Source: Apostichopus parvimensis (lineage: Eukaryota; Echinodermata; Holothuroidea; Aspidochirotida; Stichopodidae). From it: a DNA stretch of 44,827 nt. Within the stretch, counting starts at the first letter, position 1; every line of letters begins with the position of its first letter. Shown piece after piece: positions 11,501-21,300 of this stretch. A model generated the notes under the pieces. It was not told the DNA's origin. It was given only the letters and a program-made list of their open reading frames with translations, and did no database searches. The position numbers and the translations under genes were made by a program. The stretch is taken from NCBI GenBank assembly GCA_000934455.1, contig KN889318.1:48467-93293 (forward strand). The letters are read 5' to 3'.

Positions 11501-12314
11501 TGTGGAACATTTGAAACAACCTCCTCTTTGTCCTGGAGCACTGTGAGAAAATCCTTAATAAACCCTTACTAAATCTTAATTGTAATGTTGACATGGGAGG
11601 GGTGAAATAAGTGAATATGTATTTTGGTCTCTTTTAATTGATAGAAGAGTTAAAACATCTTTCTTCCATATTAGTTTTCATAGTAGAAAATTTCTTCTTA
11701 TAATTAATGTATTCGTAACAGTCTAGTTCCGCAAATAAATTAACTGTGTGACGACTCGTCTGATTTATATATGATGTTCATCATAACATAGATATAACTT
11801 TGTTATTTATGCCCCACAGTGGAATATCAGAATTATATTAATATATTCAAACATTCCATTCCAAACACGGCTTGAATAAAATATTCTCTCTAGGTATAGC
11901 GTCATGTTAACAACATGGGATATGAGTAGTGAGGAACGACCAACCATTACTGAAGTTAAGAATAGCATCAAAGAAGTTTATGAAAACGTGACACAGGTAA
12001 TATTATGAGAATATTATTTAAAAAATGCTCGTTTTTTTCCTAGTTTAATACAAGTAATGGAGGGATAATTGATCAGCATTTTTAATGGAGGGATAATTGA
12101 TCAGCATTTTTGCTTTTTCCAGATTTTTTTTTACAAGTTAAACAATCACTCTGTTACAGAAATAAGTGTGGGGATCAGTGTAATACTTCGCTATTCATTT
12201 ATTTGACTAACTTATCATTTGCATCTGCTTTCATTTCAGTGTGGTATTTCACAGAGTGCCGAAGATCGATACTTCACACTTGAGCGTGGATATCACTACG
12301 TCGAAGCGACTTAA
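5456..12314 (+). CDS. Gene A: Ig-receptor pseudokinase (3 Ig, TM, kinase-like domain)
   Basis: Fifteen coding exons: 5456-5510, 5748-6041, 6670-6990, 7401-7718, 7840-7926, 8292-8331, 8622-8677, 9102-9281, 9885-9995, 10402-10589, 10845-10964, 11191-11302, 11446-11542, 11894-11996, 12240-12314. They total 2157 nt, 718 aa, and every junction keeps frame. Order: leader (1-18), Ig-like exons (19-116, 117-223, 224-329), TM (about 333-353), juxtamembrane, kinase-like domain (about 415-690), Tyr-rich tail. Beta-3 Lys is kept (IVAKTV), but HRD is HPA, the catalytic-loop Asn is Lys, and DFG is [17 protein letters not shown] and RPT are intact. By analogy with Ig-type receptor tyrosine kinases it is a single-pass surface receptor, and it should lack normal phosphotransfer. 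A is the most divergent of the three plus-strand paralogues. The TM-exon donor (GTTTGT) is weak. The ligand is unknown. Confidence 0.85.
5748..6041 (+). CDS. Gene A exon 2: Ig-like domain 1
   Basis: 294 nt, phase 1-1. Ig Cys in NMICPC, core Trp in LMWLFNG, and the F-strand motif GVYTCHV. It aligns with the first Ig exons of B and C, including the shared pattern of a phenylalanine-alanine/tyrosine-alanine step before the acidic loop. Confidence 0.85.
6670..7718 (+). CDS. Gene A exons 3-4: Ig-like domains 2 and 3
   Basis: Two phase 1-1 exons, 6670-6990 (321 nt) and 7401-7718 (318 nt). The second has clear Ig residues ([24 protein letters not shown]). The first is more divergent (TLRCTD ... LIVSCRRQG) and lacks an evident core Trp. 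B and C have one exon where A has two, so A gained, or they lost, an Ig unit. Sequons for N-glycosylation occur in both. Confidence 0.8.
7840..7926 (+). CDS. Gene A exon 5: transmembrane helix
   Basis: 87 nt, phase 1-1. It encodes a hydrophobic stretch ([20 protein letters not shown]) followed by stop-transfer residues YYRRR, giving the expected type I topology. The donor GTTTGT is non-consensus but keeps frame with the next exon. Confidence 0.85.
8292..9281 (+). CDS. Gene A exons 6-8: juxtamembrane and kinase N-lobe start
   Basis: Exons 8292-8331 (40 nt), 8622-8677 (56 nt) and 9102-9281 (180 nt). The first two match the short juxtamembrane exons of B and C in phase (1-2, then 2-1). The third contains the degenerate glycine-loop region ([11 protein letters not shown], no clean GxGxxG) and beta-3 with a retained Lys (HIVAKTV). 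Confidence 0.75.
9885..11996 (+). CDS. Gene A exons 9-14: pseudokinase core
   Basis: 9885-9995 (111 nt) holds helix C and beta-4 (NIVECLGFA). 10402-10589 (188 nt) holds the hinge ([13 protein letters not shown]) and helix E. 10845-10964 (120 nt) holds the altered catalytic loop ([12 protein letters not shown]) and altered DFG (KLFDFW). 11191-11302 (112 nt) has WFPPE in place of W-x-APE, and SDVWAFG. 11446-11542 (97 nt) is the G-to-H helix region. 11894-11996 (103 nt) has the final ERPT motif. The activation segment is short and has no Tyr. The fold appears kept and the catalysis lost. Confidence 0.85.
12055..12110 (+). repeat. 2 x 28-bp tandem duplication in gene A's last intron
   Basis: Two identical 28-bp units, 12055-12082 and 12083-12110, begin with TAATGGAGGGATAATT. 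They lie about 130 nt upstream of the final acceptor. It looks like a simple recent duplication. Confidence 0.85.
12240..12314 (+). CDS. Gene A exon 15: Tyr-rich C-terminal tail
   Basis: 75 nt, phase 0, ending in TAA at 12312-12314. The tail carries [15 protein letters not shown], with three or four tyrosines in YxxL/YxxV-like settings that could be SH2-docking sites. The spacing is too short for a classical ITAM. Confidence 0.75.
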   Translation, partial: CGISQSAEDRYFTLERGYHYVEAT

Positions 12315-12999
12315 CCAGGCTCGGTTTGAGAGGCATCGATGTAGTGTTAAGGCTGCAGTTTGCTCAATTAACTGATGCAGAACGTTGCCCGGCCTTTGTT
12401 TTAATTTAGCGACATATTTCGACTAGCGTAGGATTAGTCGAATATATTTTCTTTGCAAACATTTACTTTAAACTATGAAGCTTTAGCTAAATTGCACCGA
12501 TGTCGAAAATCCAACAGAGCAGAAGGCAGCAAACACAAGCTGTTTTGAAATATTAATCTGAAAATAACAGTAACTCAACCTCAATGATGTCTGAAATTGA
12601 TCAATAGTGGGACAGTTTTAGTTTGGAGAACGGAAAATGTGCATCATCTTACCAAATCATTTCAAATTATGTTACAGTTATTTTCATCATAGACATTTTA
12701 AACTTATCCTTTAGTTAGCTTAGCACATGCAATGGATTTACTCTTTAACCATAACTGGTCTCATTTAACACTTAGTATATACGCACGGAACTAAGGCGAG
12801 TGGGAAACTTGGGGAAGGTATCTCATGGCTCATCTTCCTACATGTCAATCGTATAATATGTTCTCACCTTTACAGTGGAACGACGACCTTCCTTACTGGT
12901 TTCGAACCTGTGGACATAAAATAAAAAATACTTCACTTCGTTTCTGGTTCAGAACTATCATTTCTCACCTTAAAGGTCAATAATGTGTTTAAAAAGTCA
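12315..12999. other. Gene A 3'UTR and intergenic sequence
   Basis: No coding signal is seen after the stop at 12314. The segment probably contains the 3'UTR up to the candidate polyA signal at 12920, then unique AT-rich sequence up to the hAT element. Confidence 0.5.
12920..12925 (+). terminator. Candidate polyA signal for gene A
   Basis: AATAAA about 600 nt after the stop codon, and the first canonical hexamer seen downstream of gene A. The call rests on the motif alone. Confidence 0.35.
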
Positions 13000-13007
13000 T
13001 CCATAAT

Positions 13008-13337
13008 CAGGGGGGTAGGAAGCTTTCCAAAAAGTTGGGGTGGGGGGGGGGGCACAACATCAGAGGGGCACTTTCTCATTCCACAACCACCACTCGTTAT
13101 GCTGTAATCCGATAAACACCGGCCATATCAGGTTAAATATATATGATGTGTAAGTATGCTATTAATACTATTATGGTGCACATGAATAATTAAAATAAAA
13201 TATTAAAATTGAAAGGCTTAAGATATCAAAAAGACAGTTTTTCATCAAAGGGGCACATTTTATTTGCCAGTAGGGCACATTTACTGAAAAAAAGGAGGGG
13301 CACGTGCCCCAGTTCCCTCCCCGGCTCCTACCCCCTG
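13008..13337. mobile_element. Non-autonomous hAT-like element (330 bp)
   Basis: Terminal inverted repeats begin CAGGGGGGTAGGAAGC (13008-13023) on the left. On the right they read, reverse-complemented from 13337, CAGGGGGTAGGAGCC. An exact 8-bp direct repeat TCCATAAT flanks both ends (13000-13007 and 13338-13345). CAGGG-type termini with an 8-bp target duplication are the signature of the hAT superfamily. There is no transposase frame inside, so it is a MITE-like deletion derivative that needs a transposase from elsewhere. The interior has G/C-rich runs and repeated GGGCAC words. Confidence 0.8.
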
Positions 13338-13345
13338 TCCATAAT

Positions 13346-15129
13346 GACGCCAAAATACCATGAAAATATGTCCCTTTTTAACAAACTTCGAAGCACTAAC
13401 GGCTTATTATCCAACTGTAAGCTACGCTTATAAATGTAATAACTATTACGTATGTATCTCCACAGGAAAGGTCAAATCGGGTCGCATCAGAATACATTAC
13501 GCAATACATGTGAAATTCTTTTATTATGCACTGACTGTTACTGCTTTTCAGAGACGCATGTGAGGTGTAGCTTAATATATAGTACTTGCGTTAAGCCTAT
13601 GTTGTACTCTTAGGCATTATCGAAAGAAGGAATGTAGGCCTAGTAACCTATAACCACGCAGCTTAACGTCTATACAGAACCCACGTCAAACAGGAGGGCC
13701 TACCTATTCAATACGTACGTTGCTACTTCTGTGTTAGTATAAACACATAGCCTTAGCCTGAGTTGATTCCACATGTCCAGTTAATCACCGATCCCTATGC
13801 GACATACATTGCTCTTTCTCCCTTGCTCCACTTTTATTTGGCTTCTTTTCTGGCATGGTCATATCTACTAATTTTCTTACCACGGCCTCTGTCCATCTTT
13901 CGACACAAGTTTACGGTCAGTGTATGTTGTACCCTAAGATTCGTGCTACTACTACCAGTACATTAAATCGCGTAAGTTGCAAAAACTTGTATACTATATA
14001 CATGGGTACGGGTATGTCATTGCACAATATGCCCGAAAAGAAGATTGTTATTGTCAACGACTTAACACGTGATAGAGGTGATTTGATTGGTTGTATTTAA
14101 ATTCGGAATATAAAAAGGTGTGGTTTGCATGCGTAAGTGGTAGGGTGAACAATAAAATTATAATATTTCACTAAAAGGTTAATAAGGGTACGCTGAGTAA
14201 AATTTCTAATATGTTAATCTCTCTTTCATTAGTAGCAAGTTATTGATATGTTATTGTCGCTGGAATGAAAAAAAAAGGTCAACAGAAACTCAGATAAACG
14301 CCTTATTGACCTGTAATTGATGTTTTAATAAAGACTCTAATGGAAACTGCGCTGATGGATTATCTTTAGTATGTTGATGTAAAATAATACTGTTATATTC
14401 ATCCACACAAACAAGGGAAGAACCAAATAAAGGGTCAAGTTGAGTCAGAAGAACTCCATTAACCAAACCATGTACTATTCTTGATGTCTCTAGTTTACAA
14501 ACTCAGGATGTTGCTGTTGTTATTTTTCATAAAATTTCAATGATGCCATTTATAAATGAGACTTTTATGTTGAAGTGATATATGAATATGTTTATACCAT
14601 TCAATGAACACCTCGTGGGGACATCTTCGAAATTAATACGAAATTCTGATGACAGGCATTACAAGCAATATAATCCGGGATGATCAGAGCTGACCGAAAC
14701 ATTGAGTCTTAACAGGCGACGACAAGAGTTTTCCCCCTTTTTTTATTCGATTATTCCGCAATTTCTGCGATGTGCCAATCTACTACAGGCAGCAATGCAT
14801 CGGTTCTTTCTTTGATAAATTGTTATCTATACCAACTTCCTCGCTAATCACGAAAGAATGCTTCGTTTCGTGACAAAGAAGGATAATTTGACAGTCTACA
14901 ACTGACAGTATTTTGTATGTAATACGAAGTGTGTTTATTTTCTTACTCATATTCCTTATCAGGTCTCAATAAATATGTCGTTCCCCCCTCCCCCAACCCT
15001 CAATTCTAAATGCATATCACTTACAATCACAGTACGATCATACCAAAACCTAATGTGTAATCACGTCAATTACATCACTACAAAACAGTCGATTACAACA
15101 GGAAGACTTAACTAGAACATGCTGATATA
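13346..15129. other. Intergenic sequence, nothing assigned
   Basis: AT-rich sequence between the hAT element and the LINE remnant. Short open frames are present, but none shows recognisable domains, splice context or similarity to the neighbouring genes. Confidence 0.5.
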
Positions 15130-15608
15130 TTACTTTGTAAAAATATTCCTTACATTTGGCTTGCAAGTCAATGTTACTGGTAATGAGTTATAAACCTTTA
15201 CAGCCCGGTAACGTAATGACCTTTTTGAGAAACGTGAAAAGGTGATAAGGTTCCGCGATAAAATAGCATGTCGGGTACCATATCTGTGTATGAAATTACT
15301 TTGCTCGAAGAAATGAGAAATGTTACTCAGCAGAAGATTGTTCAGTAATCAATACGTGAATGAAGAAACCCCGAGATTAAGGATGTCTTGCAATTTCAAA
15401 AGATGCAAGGACTTAAAATATCACTAGTTGGATCTCTTGGTCCAGCTATCGAAGTGTGCTTAACGTCTCTCTTCTGCATAATAAACAGGCCAAGTACATG
15501 GCAGGAAATAGCACCAGACCAAACTGATGGAGAATAGTTTAAATGATGATAAATTAAATAGATTGCATCGCACAATCGGATATATTGATCATCGACGTTA
15601 TTAAGCAA
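15130..15608 (-). mobile_element. Decayed non-LTR retrotransposon 3' end (reverse transcriptase C-terminus), left copy
   Basis: Read on the minus strand, two frames join across a frameshift near 15390-15410. The upstream frame has VWSG and LFIMQKRDVKH. The downstream frame has RYGTRHAI and VYNSLP, ending in FTK and TAA at 15132-15130. VWSG / MQKRAVR / RYxTRxA / NSLP-type residues are typical of the region after the reverse transcriptase domain of LINE ORF2 proteins (RTE/Jockey/CR1-like). It is 5'-truncated and broken, so inactive. Confidence 0.65.
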
Positions 15609-16182
15609 AAACCGTCGTAAGTTTCTTTTTCAAACATAAAATCGACGTAATTGATATATGTTGGTACCCTCTCATATCACTTTTGCAGCTTACGATAAAC
15701 ATTTCATTATTTTAATTTGTCTTTCAATATGATCTTATTGCAAGATCGTTTATTTTGTCACCAAGTTAATATTTACATTCATTAGAAAATAGGTCAAAAT
15801 TTGACAAAATATAGCTCTCAAATGGTAAAAAATGACTTGGTAAAAACTAGGCATAATTTAGAGTCCTATATATGAGTGTAACGTAAATGCAAGAGTGAAT
15901 TTGTATGTATTATCAAGGAAACCACATCAGATATGACAAAAGTAATAAGTTTAATAGAACACTAATAAAAGTTAATATTATATCAATACTTAGAGCATTG
16001 TGAAAGACATTTTACCAAACACTTACAAGTTATGAAGAATACAAGGTGCTAATAAATTTCAATTAGTTAAGAAGCTTACTTTGTTACTAGAACTATAAAG
16101 AGCCGTTGATAATAATTAACAAGGTACCTAGAAAACTGGAACCTAACAAGTACCTTTAGTGGTTTAGTTAATATTTAACATG
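15141..16182. repeat. Left copy of ~1-kb direct duplication abutting assembly gap 1
   Basis: 15141-16182 matches 16233-17256 along its whole length with scattered substitutions and small indels (roughly 5 percent by eye). It ends at the base before the N run, with the same ATATTTAACATG that ends the right copy. This is the pattern of two overlapping contig ends, probably two haplotypes, that were not merged. Confidence 0.85.
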
Positions 16183-16232
16183 NNNNNNNNNNNNNNNNNN
16201 NNNNNNNNNNNNNNNNNNNNNNNNNNNNNNNN
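16183..16232. other. Assembly gap 1 (50 N)
   Basis: Exactly 50 N, the same size as the other gap in the window, so it is a placeholder and not a measured distance. Confidence 0.99.
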
Positions 16233-17256
16233 AAATATTCCTTACATTTGGCTTGCAAGTCAATGTTGCTGGTAATGAGTTACAAACCCTTACAGCCCGG
16301 TAAAGTAATGACATTTGTGAGAAACGTGAAAGGGTGATACGGTTCCGCAATAAAATAGCATGTCGGGTACCATATCTGTGTATGAAATTACTTTGCTCGA
16401 AAAAATGAGAAAAGTTACTCTGCAAAAGATTGTTCAATCATCTAAACGTAAATAAAGAAACCCCGAGATAAAGGATGTTATGCAATTTCATAAGATGCAA
16501 GGACTTAAATATCACCAGTTGGATCTCTTGGTCCATCGAAGTGTGCTTAACGTCTCTCTTCTGCATAATAAACAGGCTACGTACATGGCAGGAAGTAGCA
16601 CCAGACCAAATTGATGAGGAATAGTTAAAGTGATGATAAATTAAATAAATTGCATCTCACAGTTGTATATGTTGATCATCGACGTCATTAAGCGTTAACC
16701 GTCGTAAGTTTCGTTTTCAGACATAAAATCGACGTAATTGATATTTGTTGATAACCTCTCATATCACTTTTGCAGCTTATTTCATTATTTTAGTTTGTCT
16801 TTAATTATTATCTTATTACAAGATCGTTTATTTTGTTACCAAGTTAATATTTACATCCATTAGAAATAGGTCAAAATATGACAAAATATAGCTCTCAAAA
16901 GGTAAAAATGACTTGGTAAAGAAAAGGCATAATTTAGAATCCTATATATGATTGAAACGAAATGCAAGAGTGAATTTGCATCCATTAGCAAGGAAACCAC
17001 ATCAGATATGACAAAAGTAATAAGTTTAATAGCACACTAATAAAAGTTAATATTATATCAATACTCAGAGCATTGTGAAAGACATTTTACCAAACACTTA
17101 ACATTATGAAAAATACAATGTGCTAATAACTTTCAATTAGTAAAGAACCTTACTTTGTTACAAGAAATATAAAGAGCCGTTGATAATAATTAACAAGGTA
17201 CCTAGAAAACTGGAACCTAACAAGTACCTTTAGTGGTTTAGTTAATATTTAACATG
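16233..17256. repeat. Right copy of ~1-kb direct duplication, containing a second LINE 3' fragment
   Basis: It starts with AAATATTCCTTACATTTGG immediately after the gap, matching 15141 onward. It carries the same minus-strand reverse-transcriptase C-terminal segment (RYGTRHAI ... NSLP, about 16233-16437 and upstream). It is probably an allelic copy of the left repeat. Confidence 0.85.
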
Positions 17257-18247
17257 TAAAAGTTTCGATTATTTTTGCTTTAATTCTTGTTACGTGTAAT
17301 TTCACGAGAGGATTTGACAGAACAGATTGCGGAACCCGCCTTAACTTTACCAAGGTAAGATAATTTCCCTTTATTTCGTGTATACCATGACTGCCAAAAG
17401 ACGATAAATACAGTAGAGTTAGAAACCACGGTCCCATTAAGTGGTTTTGGCAGACTGCTTGTAAAGTAAACAGGTCTAACATATATGTCCCCTCCTTTCA
17501 CTGTAAGGTTAGTTAGGGCCTACAACAAGCACCTGATTTAAATAGATTAGTATCTTATTCACCAACAGCTGATCGATGAAGCATTACCAGTATTATATAA
17601 CATTGTTTACTTTTTACCGGTTTAGTAGACATTATTTTCGTAGTCTGTAAAATAACTCTTCCATAAACAATGCAGCATTTGATTATTATATGTTGATTTG
17701 AAATTTATACGTTTTAAAAATATAACAGTTAACTGAGGCAATCACGACTGATGTCATAGATATACAAATGTGAAAACAAAATCTTGTTCTTCTTCACCAC
17801 TTTAATCCACATTTTTCCAATTTAAAAGTAGATTCATAACAAATGCTCTTTTAGTACACTGGGCATCATACTGACATGGCATTTGTTAATTTTACTCTGA
17901 CTTCAACTCGTTTGTGCTAATTCCTAATGCCAAATGGAAGTGACAAGAATAATTCCATAGTACAAATCTTCATATTAAGTTCGTTTAAAGTCTTCAGATT
18001 ATGTTAAGAATATGGGATTGAATGATCCATCCAGTGAGCTTGTAAGTAGCATTAATGTGTTGTATGTATATAGAAAAGTCAATCAGACATTTAAAGACAC
18101 CGGTGGTGTTAGGCCATGAACGAGTACAAAGAAATATAACGCTCCAAGACAAAATGGTTTGGTAGCAAAATACACATTACCTTACCCTCACTCCCAGCTT
18201 GGGAACAGTTGTCGTTATTCTCTGTCCCTCGTGTATTTTGTTTGCAG
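17257..18247. other. Intergenic sequence upstream of gene B
   Basis: No gene seen. It should contain the promoter and 5'UTR of gene B. A strong pyrimidine-rich acceptor (ending TTTGCAG) directly precedes the ATG at 18248, implying an upstream non-coding exon that could not be located. Confidence 0.45.
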
Positions 18248-18311
18248 ATGATCTCGACAAAGTGTTATTTATGGCTGATAATATTATCTGCATCACTTCC
18301 CACTATCACAG
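18248..18311 (+). CDS. Gene B exon 1: signal peptide
   Basis: 64 nt with ATG directly after a CAG acceptor. Hydrophobic core LWLIILSASL, donor GTAAGT, exit phase 1. Confidence 0.8.
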
Positions 18312-21300
18312 GTAAGTTGAAAATATTCATTCTTAGACAATTTGTAGGTCACTCTGCAGTTAATGCCCTGTAGTTAATGCTTTATACAAAGATTTTTTCT
18401 CATTTAGTAATTTCACTTCTACGTTACTTTGCATATTGCTATCACATATTTGAGCTTTTCTTACCATATAAGCCATTTAATTTATAAAGAGATTGAAGAT
18501 TAAGCGGAATGTAAGGCAAACCGATTTCCTTGAGGTTACAGAATGCATTTCTTTGCTAACATTTCGACAAGACGAACACTATACGATATAACTACAGCCT
18601 GGCTTAACTCAGACTTACAGGAATAAATTGCTAGTCGGTTCCTTCAAGATCCGTTCTTTCGTCTGTGTGGCTATCTAAAAACACAAATCATCCTTAACAG
18701 TATCCATCTCAAATATGTAGGACAGAATTCTCCCACATTGTGTGTCGTCACTGAGCTCCTATTCTTCTTCGTTTTTATTTCGGAGCACCGGGCCCGCCTC
18801 CTATGACGTCACAAGGATAATTCCGTAATATGTCAAAGGCTCTGCATTTGGACCCTTTCTGGGTCAAACGTAGACAAATATATGGTTGTTTCCCTAAGTA
18901 ATCCAAAACTAATTAGCAGAAGTGATATTTAAATGTCACAAGGTCTTTCGAAGATTGAGTATACTATTTTTTCTCCATGACTGTTACCAGTTCAATTAAT
19001 GTACCTATAACAGACGTTTTCACACCTTAAAAATAAGGATTATCCTGCCTTTTATAATAAATGCTATAATTGTTTTGTTCTTCAACAGTGTCAGACGTTT
19101 ATGTCGAAAAGACAATTGTCATTGGGAACTCTATATCTATTTCCTGTCATATGGCCGGCAACCATTCATCCAGTATTTTTTGGTGGTTTGATGATCAAAT
19201 CATTTATGCGGAAAATTTCACTCCAAATGATATCGGAGTTGATAACATTAAAGGAGAAGGGTTGGGTACTACCATTTCTTATCTACATATCGAGTCCTTT
19301 GCACCAATTAATGTCGGTACATACAAATGTTCCTTTGGTGGAGATACATTTACATATAAGTTGAACATTACAGGTACTTTGAATTATTTTATTTAAACGA
19401 ATAATAAAACTCCTTCTTGTGATTTTTTTAAAAGTTATTTGTTTGCAGTATTTTTTCTTATTAAGGTCATGTGTTGACATCCACACGTTTGTCATTTAAG
19501 ATGTGGAATGTTTACACAATCATCAATAAGAAAATACGTATTTCTCTATACAGTTAAGAGTTTTTTCCACGTGTCTGTAGTTGCTTAACCAGAAGTGTGA
19601 TTTACTTAATATGCTATGTTATTTTGTAACGTATGATCAGCTATGAAGTAGAATATATCAACTGATTATATGGACAGTAACTTCATAGTTAAAACTATTT
19701 ATATAAATGGTTCATAAAGAGCAACACATATTAGGTCTAGTATCGAATTACTGTTGTGTTAGTACCAAGGGGAATGCATCAGGTTACACGAGTGAAGCAT
19801 ATCAAACCGAATATTTGCTGTTTAGCTTGGAAAGAATAGGAAGTAACCTATTAGGTAGAATAATATTATCCCTCATTGCCCCAGAGAGCGCCGAGTTTAG
19901 CTTATGAAACTATTGACATTGTTTGAGAGCACTTCAGCACTCCAGCAATAATTCACCGCTAACTGATTGAAGTAACATACATAAGTTTCCCATCCGGGAT
20001 TAATTTGCTATTTAACTGCTTTCACTCCGTCTTTGATAATTGAAGATCGTTCTAAAGAATACCTAAAACAACCATACAGAGCAACAGTTCACTACAATGG
20101 CATAAACAAGCCAAATTAAAACCCTACATCGATGAAAAAACTAGGCTATAAACAACTAGAATGCGGAACTAGCGGTATTGTAGTTAAGATGTGTCTATTT
20201 TCTATGAGTCAACATATATTAAAGGTGTGGTTGCGATGGTGCTTTTGCAAGCCAATGATCACATAAACAGTCTTACAACCCTTTCGTTCTAAAAATGAGT
20301 GCGCCATTGCAAACAGGTCCGCCACCATGGAGGTCCGCTGAATCCCTCTTTGCAGTTATACTCTCGTATATTATTCTCCTGCATTGTTTGTTTCAGATCC
20401 TACTATATTCCTACTTTGTATGAGAAGGAAATGTCCACCAGTGCTTCTCCTTAACGAGTCAACACTTTACGAATTTCAGTGTTACAGCGATCAGATCAAG
20501 CCGTCTATAAAATATGAATGGAAGCTGAATAACGAAGATACAGGGAAGGGCGTAGAAGAACAACATTTCTTGACGAATGAGTCTAACGAACATGTAACAG
20601 TAGATGGATCAGAGCTAAGTCTATTTGTTCAAATTGGGGACGAAAACATTCTTTGTTCTCTCGGTAATATTTCGAAATTTGTAAATATTCAAGGTAAGTT
20701 TTACTTCCGATCGCTACCACGTAATAAGTAGCATGTGCTTAGTAAAGGCCTGACAACCCATACTAGAACGATGCTACGATTGGGTACAACTTAATATTTC
20801 ACCCAAAGTTAATGATTGGTCAAATATTAGAAAAAGAAACAAAAACATGTTAATGAATGATAAAGAAGTTGTATAATATATACCATCAAATATACTTTCA
20901 CTGACTGTACTGAATGTTTACCGTAATTTTTTGATCTAAATTTGATAAAACAGTGAATATGGATGTATTTTTAAAGATGTTGAGGACAACGTGATACACA
21001 CAGACAGTGTTCTTACAAATTCGGTAGAAACCTTAAGCTTTGCTACTGATAAGCCACGTACTAAGTAATCATTTTTGTTACCAAATAATAAGTTTAAGTG
21101 TTCGTTGTCAATTATCATATTTGATACAGCATACAAGTTATATTAATGTGCCTCATTGATTAAATTATGATACTTTTTACAGTGATACAATCCACCGCAA
21201 CATTTCCTAATAAGATCATGACGATCACTTTCACCAGTTTGGGTTTAATCTGTTTCATTCTCGTGCTTGTAATCACTTTTGTCTCTCTCAAGTGCAGCGG

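Noticed and set aside
17249-17501. Two overlapping minus-strand frames of 73-77 aa
   Set aside because: No domain, no splice context, and partly inside the duplicated contig end.
19101-19364. Alternative plus-strand frame over gene B exon 2
   Set aside because: Out-of-frame shadow; the other frame has Ig hallmarks and phase 1-1 boundaries.
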